Shown: positions 58,960-64,000 of the stretch, one piece after another | Numbering within the stretch: the first letter of the stretch is position 1 | How the letters are laid out: every line of letters starts with the position of its first letter | Source: Elusimicrobiota bacterium | GTDB taxonomy: Bacteria > Elusimicrobiota > Elusimicrobia > Elusimicrobiales > UBA9959 | Direction: 5' to 3' | DNA: 64,000 nt | Assembly: GCA_016234365.1 (NCBI GenBank) | Contig: JACRER010000086.1 | Coordinates: forward strand, 1 to 64,000 | Notes under the pieces: model-generated | What the model was told of the DNA's origin: nothing | The model's database searches: none | Seen by the model: the letters and a program-made list of their open reading frames with translations, nothing else | Position numbers and translations under genes: made by a program

Positions 58960-60537
58960 TTATTCCGTGCTCGGTCCGAACTCCGGCTGCTGCGGCAGCA
59001 TCTCCTGCAATTGCCCGGGCCTGATGTTGAAGAACTCCGGCAGGTTCAGGGAGAACCTGTCCTTGTCGCGCAGCTGCGTCAGGATCACCGGGGGGGAATC
59101 TTCTCCCTTCTCGTTTATATGCGTCAGGACTATGTCGGTCCTGTCGTGATGCGACTTGGAAGCGAAGGCCAGCCAGCGCCCGTTTGGCGACCAGCTGTGC
59201 CAGGAGTCGGCGCGGGGGCCGTTGCACGAAAGTTTTCGCGCCGTCCCGCCCGCGGCGGGGACCAGGTAAAGGTCGCTGTCGTCTCGGATCAGCATGGACC
59301 CGTTGGCGCTGACGTTGAACGCCACCCATTTGCCGTCGGGAGAGATGCGGGGCGCGTAGTTGCTCATGCCGTTGCCGCCGGCCCCGCGCAAAAGCTCGGG
59401 TTTTCCGCCCCGGCCGTTGTTGAAAGGTATGCGGTAAATGTCGTAGCGGAAAGGGTATATCTTGTCCAGTTCGCGCCAGCCCAGTTTCCGCGGGTCCTCT
59501 TTCCATTCGCCGGCCAGTTTTGCGCGCGCCATTTCCCGCAGCGGTTCGGGTATCGGCCCGCCGAAAAAATAAATATATTTGCCGTCGGGGCTCCAGGAAA
59601 AGGGGACGTGGAGAAAATTCTCGTCGTCGCCGCCCGGCAGCGTCCGGATCTCCGGGGAGTCGGTCGCGCGGTATTTTATCACCCCGCGGATCTGAAAGGT
59701 GTACTGCATCATGTCGGTGCAGAGCGTGTGCAGCAGCGTCATTCCGCCGGCGCTGGTGGCCACGAACCTGCCGTCGGGTGAAATGGCCGAGGCGTTGGCC
59801 TGTTCCGGGGTGACGCGCTTCCAGGGGTTGTAGCCGTTCCAGCTGAAGATCTGTTCGGGGGTTATTTTGACGCTGCGGCCCGGGTCCCTCATCAGGAGGT
59901 AACTTCCCTTGTCCCTGTCCACCACGTTGAATTCAAAGCCGATGGTGCGGCCGTTCAGCGAGATGGCGTGGCAGTTGAAGCAGCGGTGCTGCTCCTTCAT
60001 TACCGTGACCGGCGGTTCATAGGAGGAAAGCCAGGCCAGCCGCCATTTGACGAGGTGATACTGGTCCATCTCAGGGAAACCCGGGCCGGGGGGGACGACC
60101 CTGTAGAAGATAGGGGCTCCTACGGGGTCCTCCGAAATAGAGAAGCTGGCGCGCGCGGATGCCGCGCCGCCGCCCGCCGTTTTGGGCCGGACCTCGAAGA
60201 CGGCCTTGCGCTGCGCGGCGGATCTTTTAAGGTCGTTCCACAGCGCTTCCGGGGGCGTCCAGGCGCTTTTCTGGGAACGCGTAGTGAAGGTGCCGGTGGA
60301 GCCGGCGACGGAAATGGTTAGCTCCCATTCTCCGCTTTCCGGAGCGGGGCCCTGCCAGCGGAATTCCGGGGAGCGCATATCCGGGGGGTACAGCGTTCCG
60401 TCGTACGGGTAAAGTATTTCCGGAGGCGGGGGCGGAGCTACCGGGGACAGCGACAGCCACCCCGGCTTTGCGTTGAAGAGGAAAATTATAGCGGCGGCCA
60501 GAACGGCGCCGCAGGCGATCATCAGCTTATCTTTCAT
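58960..60537 (-). CDS. TolB-like beta-propeller protein with a CxxCH motif
   Basis: The protein has 525 residues from ATG 60537; the track ORF adds 30. It has an N-terminal membrane helix (DKLMIACGAVLAAAIIFLF), a Pro-rich linker, an Ig-like region (about 45-140), then repeated propeller blades with the PD40/WD40-like signatures NASAISPDGRFVATS, FSWSPDGKYIYFFGG, APRISPDGKWVAF and HSWSPNGRWLAFAS. The insert HRCFNCHAISLNG near residue 187 contains CxxCH, the motif for covalent heme c. I infer a periplasmic or surface heme protein. It could also be coincidental, since only one such motif exists. Its role with its neighbours is unknown. Confidence 0.72.
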   Translation of the reverse strand: MKDKLMIACGAVLAAAIIFLFNAKPGWLSLSPVAPPPPPEILYPYDGTLYPPDMRSPEFRWQGPAPESGEWELTISVAGSTGTFTTRSQKSAWTPPEALWNDLKRSAAQRKAVFEVRPKTAGGGAASARASFSISEDPVGAPIFYRVVPPGPGFPEMDQYHLVKWRLAWLSSYEPPVTVMKEQHRCFNCHAISLNGRTIGFEFNVVDRDKGSYLLMRDPGRSVKITPEQIFSWNGYNPWKRVTPEQANASAISPDGRFVATSAGGMTLLHTLCTDMMQYTFQIRGVIKYRATDSPEIRTLPGGDDENFLHVPFSWSPDGKYIYFFGGPIPEPLREMARAKLAGEWKEDPRKLGWRELDKIYPFRYDIYRIPFNNGRGGKPELLRGAGGNGMSNYAPRISPDGKWVAFNVSANGSMLIRDDSDLYLVPAAGGTARKLSCNGPRADSWHSWSPNGRWLAFASKSHHDRTDIVLTHINEKGEDSPPVILTQLRDKDRFSLNLPEFFNIRPGQLQEMLPQQPEFGPSTE

Positions 60538-60583
60538 ATCTGGAATATTAGCAAATTGGATATTTCCGCCGGTCCGGCCTGGG

Positions 60584-61624
60584 CTACTTTCCGGCCTGGG
60601 CGCGGATCGCCGTACCGAGGGCGGCAAGCAAGCGCAGGGGGGCCAGGCGCAGCAGCAGGCGCGGCAGCGCGTAGCGCGCCTGTTCCGGGTCCGGCCCTTC
60701 GTGCGCGAGGTTCAGGCGGTCCCGGTAGAAATAGTTTATCTTTTCTTCCCTGCCGCCCCATTTGGCTTTATGGGCGCAGACTCCGGACCCTGCGCGGGTC
60801 CGCATAAAATCGTAGGCCCGGAAGCCTTCGGCGCAGGCCAGGCGGATGGTCTCATCGAACAGCTTCACCTTGGGGAAGAAGGTTTCGAATTCCGGCAGCC
60901 CGGCGTTCACGTCTGCCCGAAAAACGCCCCCTCCGGCCAGCGCGAACAGCAGCGCAGCGTCGCGCCCGCCCACCGAGGCGACGAAAAGCCTGCCCAGGCC
61001 GGCGGCCATCAGCCGGTTGAAATGGCCGGCAGGCAGCGGAGGGGAACCGAACCGGCGCATCTGCCGCAGGTAGATCCCGTAAACCCCGCTGAAGGCCTCC
61101 GGGGAGGTCTCTTCGCGCACGGCCACGGTCTTGTCGGCCTTGCGCAGGTTCTTTATAAGGTTGGTGTCGAAGCGCCCGCGCAGTTCGGGGTAGGGGCGCG
61201 TGGTGTCCAGGATGAAGCGCAGGTAGGGCGAGGTCTCCCGGAAATGCGCGTTCCCGGCCAGCAGGCCCGCGCCGTGCAGTTCCGCGGCGGCGGCGCCGGT
61301 TTCGGCGGCCAGGGAGTCCAGCGCCGCGGCCAGCGCGGCGGCAAGTTCCGCGCGTTCGGCCGCGGAGAATTCCACTCCGGGGCCCGCCCAGAGCCCGGCC
61401 TCGTCGGAGAAGGGCATGGAGACTATCCGCCGGCCGAAAAATACCGAGCGCAGCGCCGCGCAGGCGAACCCGCCCGCGGGCTCGCCATTCCTCTTTATAA
61501 GGAAAAGCCGCAAGTCCTGGCCGTAAACCTCCGCGCAAAGCCGCAGCCACTCCTGGGAGCAGGAGTATGGAGCTGCGGAGAGTAGCTCCGCCGGCAGCGT
61601 TTTAGCGGGCTCCAGTTCTATCAC
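60584..61624 (-). CDS. FemAB/GNAT-like acyltransferase
   Basis: The protein has 346 residues from GTG 61624, which overlaps the epimerase stop as GTGA; the 416-aa track ORF is not real before it. It has the two-lobed layout of FemAB-like peptidyltransferases or BioF2-type acetyltransferases: VYGQDLRLFLIKRNGEPAGG near residue 35, LIKNLRKADKTVAVREE, then the second GNAT lobe with RLFVASVGGRDAALLFALAGG and HKAKWGGREEKINYFYRDR. Members transfer amino acids or acyl groups to peptides, lipids or sugars. The acceptor is unknown. Confidence 0.68.
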   Translation of the reverse strand: MIELEPAKTLPAELLSAAPYSCSQEWLRLCAEVYGQDLRLFLIKRNGEPAGGFACAALRSVFFGRRIVSMPFSDEAGLWAGPGVEFSAAERAELAAALAAALDSLAAETGAAAAELHGAGLLAGNAHFRETSPYLRFILDTTRPYPELRGRFDTNLIKNLRKADKTVAVREETSPEAFSGVYGIYLRQMRRFGSPPLPAGHFNRLMAAGLGRLFVASVGGRDAALLFALAGGGVFRADVNAGLPEFETFFPKVKLFDETIRLACAEGFRAYDFMRTRAGSGVCAHKAKWGGREEKINYFYRDRLNLAHEGPDPEQARYALPRLLLRLAPLRLLAALGTAIRAQAGK

Positions 61625-62610
61625 GCGGTCTCCCGCAGTTCGGCCGCAAGGGCCTCGGGGGTGGAAAGCCGCGGGCTCCAGCCGAGCGCGCAAAGGCTGG
61701 TGGTGTCGTGCCCCCAGTTCGCCACGGCTTCGCGGAAAGAGCCGGGTTCCGCAAGGAAGCCCGCGGCCGGCAGCCAGAGCCCGGCGGGCCGCATCGCGGG
61801 GCCAGCGAGGAACGCCGCCAGCGCCAGCGGCCACTCTGGAACTTTCAATATCTTCGCTTTCACCCCGAGGGCTTCGGACGACATGCGGGCCAGGTCGTTC
61901 CAGGTGCGCGGGCCTTCGCTTACCGTGTAAGCGGCCCGGTCTTCTCCAGACTCCGCCAGCCGCAACAGCGCGTCTACCAGGCTTTCAACCCAGCAGACGG
62001 AAAGAGTGTTGTTGCCGCGGCCCGGCACGGGTACCAGCCCGGAGCGCACCGCGGAGAAAAATTTGTTCCAATTGGGAGAATCCTTGCCGTAGATCATCGC
62101 GGGGCGCGCTATCACCAGCCGGCAGGAAGAACCAGGGGGGATGCCCTGCATGACGGCTGTTTCTGAATCGAGTTTCGACCTGCCATAGAGCGTCATCGGA
62201 CGGCAGGGGTCGGTCTCGCGCAGCGAGACCCCCGGGCCCTGGGCGGCGATGCTGCTGAGGTGCAGGAAAAGTTTCGCGCCGGCGGCGGCCGCGGCGCTCG
62301 CGGCGTTGCGCGCGCCGTCGCGGTTTACCGCTTCGAGCGTTTTTAAGAATTCGCGGCGCGAGATAATGGCGCCGCGCGGGCGAACGAGCGCGGCGCAATG
62401 CAGGACGGCCGAAATGCCTTTTGCGGCCGGCTCCAGGGAGGCCGGCTCCAGCAGGTCGCCGCGGACTATTTCGGCGCCTGAAAGTTCAGCGGGAACGGGA
62501 GAGAAATGGCGCAGCAGGCAGCGAACTTCCGCCCCGCTTTTGAGCAGCCTGGCGGACAGCCGTTTGCCTATGAAACCGGCGGCGCCGGTAATGAGGATCT
62601 TGCCTTTCAC
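61621..62610 (-). CDS. NAD-dependent epimerase/dehydratase family protein
   Basis: The protein has 329 residues: ILITGAAGFIGKRL binds NAD, LHCAALVRPRG, SSIAAQGPG and YGRSKLDSE (YxxxK) are the catalytic landmarks. It parallels the protein at 39803 (YHLAAAVRPSGW, YGWSKFNGEK, PGRGNNTLS / GPGNNSVP). Both end in GWxPRxxxxEALA. It is coupled by ATGA to the cobalamin rSAM gene upstream and by GTGA to the GNAT-like gene downstream. A role in making a sugar or terpenoid-like precursor is possible. Confidence 0.85.
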   Translation of the reverse strand: MKGKILITGAAGFIGKRLSARLLKSGAEVRCLLRHFSPVPAELSGAEIVRGDLLEPASLEPAAKGISAVLHCAALVRPRGAIISRREFLKTLEAVNRDGARNAASAAAAAGAKLFLHLSSIAAQGPGVSLRETDPCRPMTLYGRSKLDSETAVMQGIPPGSSCRLVIARPAMIYGKDSPNWNKFFSAVRSGLVPVPGRGNNTLSVCWVESLVDALLRLAESGEDRAAYTVSEGPRTWNDLARMSSEALGVKAKILKVPEWPLALAAFLAGPAMRPAGLWLPAAGFLAEPGSFREAVANWGHDTTSLCALGWSPRLSTPEALAAELRETA

Positions 62611-64000
62611 CTACCGGTTATTTTAGCAAGAATGAAGCGGAGGTAGAGACGGACGAAGCGGAGCGTATGGAAGTCCCTGCGCGGGCGGCTGAGCAGGCGG
62701 GAAAGCACGCGCAGCGGCAGGCCGGCGCCAAAGGCGAAAAGCGCCGGGCGCGCCGCCAGGAACCGGCGGCTGAAGGCCGGCAGGCGGGGCAGCAAAGTCA
62801 GCAGCGAGGCCCAGGCGCGCTGGCGCCGGGGCGGCAGCGGCGAGTAACCCGCCGGGCGCATCAGGCCGCCGGGGGCCGGCTTGGCCGGCCCGGCGGCCCC
62901 GGCCAGCGGCGTACCGGGATAGAGGCGCAGGTAGAAAACCTCGTTGTGGTCCGGGGAGTTGTCCGCGTAGAAGGCGGCCAGTTCCGCCAGTTCCGCCTCG
63001 CTTTCGTCGGGCAGGTCCAGGATATTGTCGCAGGTGACGTAGACGCCGGCTTCTTTCAGCGCCTTTATGGCGGCGGCGATGTCCGCGTTGGCGGCGCGCC
63101 GCCCCAGCAGGTCTGCGCGCTTACCCTCGTCGAAGCGCTGCACTCCCAGCTGCACTTTAAAGCAGCCCGCCGCGGCCAGGCGGGACGCGTAAGAGGCCAG
63201 GCGCGAGTCCGGAAAGACAAAACAGGAGAACGGCAGGGCGGCCGCTTCGGCGTAGAGCGGCAGGAAGCGGTCCAGCCAGTCATAGCCGGAGTTAAAAACC
63301 TCGTCCGTGAAGTGGACGAAGTTCGCGCCCGCGTCCCGGGCGGCGGCCAGTTCGGCGGCGGTGTTCTCCGGCGAACGGCGGCGCAGGCAGGGCACGCCGG
63401 AGGCGCGGTGAAGTTCCCGGTAGACCGCGTTGCAGCAGTAGGAGCAGGCGTGCGGGCAGCCGCGCGAGGAGGAAACGAGGTAGCCGCAAGAGAAGACCGG
63501 CGCCGCGGCGGAGAACAGGGCTTTGTCGGGACGCGGCAGGGCGTCCAGGTCCGCGGGCGGCACCGGCGGCGGGCCTTTGACTATGGCGCCGTTGCGCTTT
63601 GCCCAGACGCCGGCCGGCGGCGGGCCCTCCGGCGCGGCCAGCAGCGCCGGCAGCGCCAGGTCGCCCTCGCCGAGGCAGACAAAATCCACGCAGTCTTGCG
63701 AGAGGGTGGCTTCCGGGGCGGAGGACGGATGGATGCCGCCGAAGATGGTGCGGGCGCCGGTGCGGCGCTTCAGTTCCCGGGCCATCCCCAGGGCCCAGGG
63801 CAGCGTGTCGGTAAAAACTGAAAAGGCGACAAAGTCGGGGCGAAACGCTTCGGCCTGCCGCAGCGCGCCGGCGCGGAAGCTGAAGAGGCGGGCCAACGCC
63901 GGCACGCGCCAGAACCCTGCCTCGTCGAAAAGGCACGGGTCTATGACCAGGCGCACTTCGTGGCCGGCCGCCTTCAGGGCCGCGGAAAGGTACTCTATCC
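62607..64000 (-). CDS. Cobalamin-binding-domain radical SAM protein (5' end outside window)
   Basis: The frame continues past the track start (a GTG at 63956) to the window edge, reading IEYLSAALKAAGHEV before RLVIDPCLFD, matching the N terminus of 52755 (IEHLSAALKARGHD). So the true start lies beyond the window. It has FGGIHPSSAPE, CLGEGDLAL, CPHACSYC and VHFTDEVFN, then YPGTPLAG. It is most similar to the N-terminal half of the fusion at 52755. At least 464 residues are present. Its stop overlaps the epimerase start by ATGA. Confidence 0.85.
   Translation of the reverse strand, partial: IEYLSAALKAAGHEVRLVIDPCLFDEAGFWRVPALARLFSFRAGALRQAEAFRPDFVAFSVFTDTLPWALGMARELKRRTGARTIFGGIHPSSAPEATLSQDCVDFVCLGEGDLALPALLAAPEGPPPAGVWAKRNGAIVKGPPPVPPADLDALPRPDKALFSAAAPVFSCGYLVSSSRGCPHACSYCCNAVYRELHRASGVPCLRRRSPENTAAELAAARDAGANFVHFTDEVFNSGYDWLDRFLPLYAEAAALPFSCFVFPDSRLASYASRLAAAGCFKVQLGVQRFDEGKRADLLGRRAANADIAAAIKALKEAGVYVTCDNILDLPDESEAELAELAAFYADNSPDHNEVFYLRLYPGTPLAGAAGPAKPAPGGLMRPAGYSPLPPRRQRAWASLLTLLPRLPAFSRRFLAARPALFAFGAGLPLRVLSRLLSRPRRDFHTLRFVRLYLRFILAKITGR

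Overview
The window is high-GC DNA from a diderm bacterium. It carries BamA, exported proteins, and many oxygen-sensitive Fe-S enzymes, which suggests an anaerobic or microaerophilic lifestyle. The secreted protein at 7.7 kb (TYYPAPYG then VGIGT) resembles proteins I associate with Elusimicrobiota. That placement is an inference; no rRNA or marker gene here settles it.

Layout. 1-3.7 kb: bamA (runs off the left edge) divergent from a PIN-PhoH ATPase gene. 3.8-6.5 kb (minus): radical SAM (rSAM) enzyme, UbiU-like U32 protein, UbiV-like protein. 6.6-7.6 kb: exported barnase-type RNase and barstar-type inhibitor. 7.7-17.6 kb (plus): surface protein, then hxsD, hxsB, a second hxsD, an hxsC-like gene, an A24 prepilin-peptidase-like gene, three more rSAM enzymes, a membrane protein and a cysteine-desulfurase-like enzyme. 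17.6-19.7 kb (minus): two rSAM genes. 19.8-23.5 kb: a metabolic island (ygeY-like M20 hydrolase, tandem Rid protein, ygeW carbamoyltransferase) with a perfect 30-bp inverted repeat. 23.6-28.7 kb (plus): second hxsB, a Cys-rich exported protein, hxsA with 14 Xaa-Ser-His units, a MurG-like glycosyltransferase and a SPASM-type rSAM. 28.7-39.7 kb (minus): about 13 genes, including four rSAM enzymes and two more UbiU/UbiV-like pairs, a DegT-type aminotransferase, polysaccharide deacetylase, methyltransferase and SDR. 39.8-55.3 kb: epimerase, then cobalamin-type and SPASM-type rSAM genes, one of them a double-rSAM fusion. 55.3-64 kb: AMP-ligase-like, polytopic membrane and methyltransferase genes, a TolB-like protein with a CxxCH motif, GNAT-like and epimerase genes, and a cobalamin rSAM gene running off the right edge.

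By my count there are 25 rSAM genes (26 rSAM domains), eight of them cobalamin-type. The organising theme appears to be a greatly enlarged His-Xaa-Ser (Hxs) system: one HxsA repeat peptide, two HxsB, two HxsD and nine enzymes sharing an HxsC-like Cys tail (a tenth carries it at its N terminus). Three UbiU/UbiV-like pairs are interleaved. UbiU/UbiV and related U32 enzymes perform O2-independent hydroxylation, so a peptide-modifying locus combining rSAM chemistry with anaerobic hydroxylation is a reasonable but untested hypothesis. Genes overlap by ATGA or GTGA at many junctions, indicating tight operons. No tRNA, rRNA, CRISPR array or recognisable transposase gene was seen, and no stretch over 300 bases lacks a gene.
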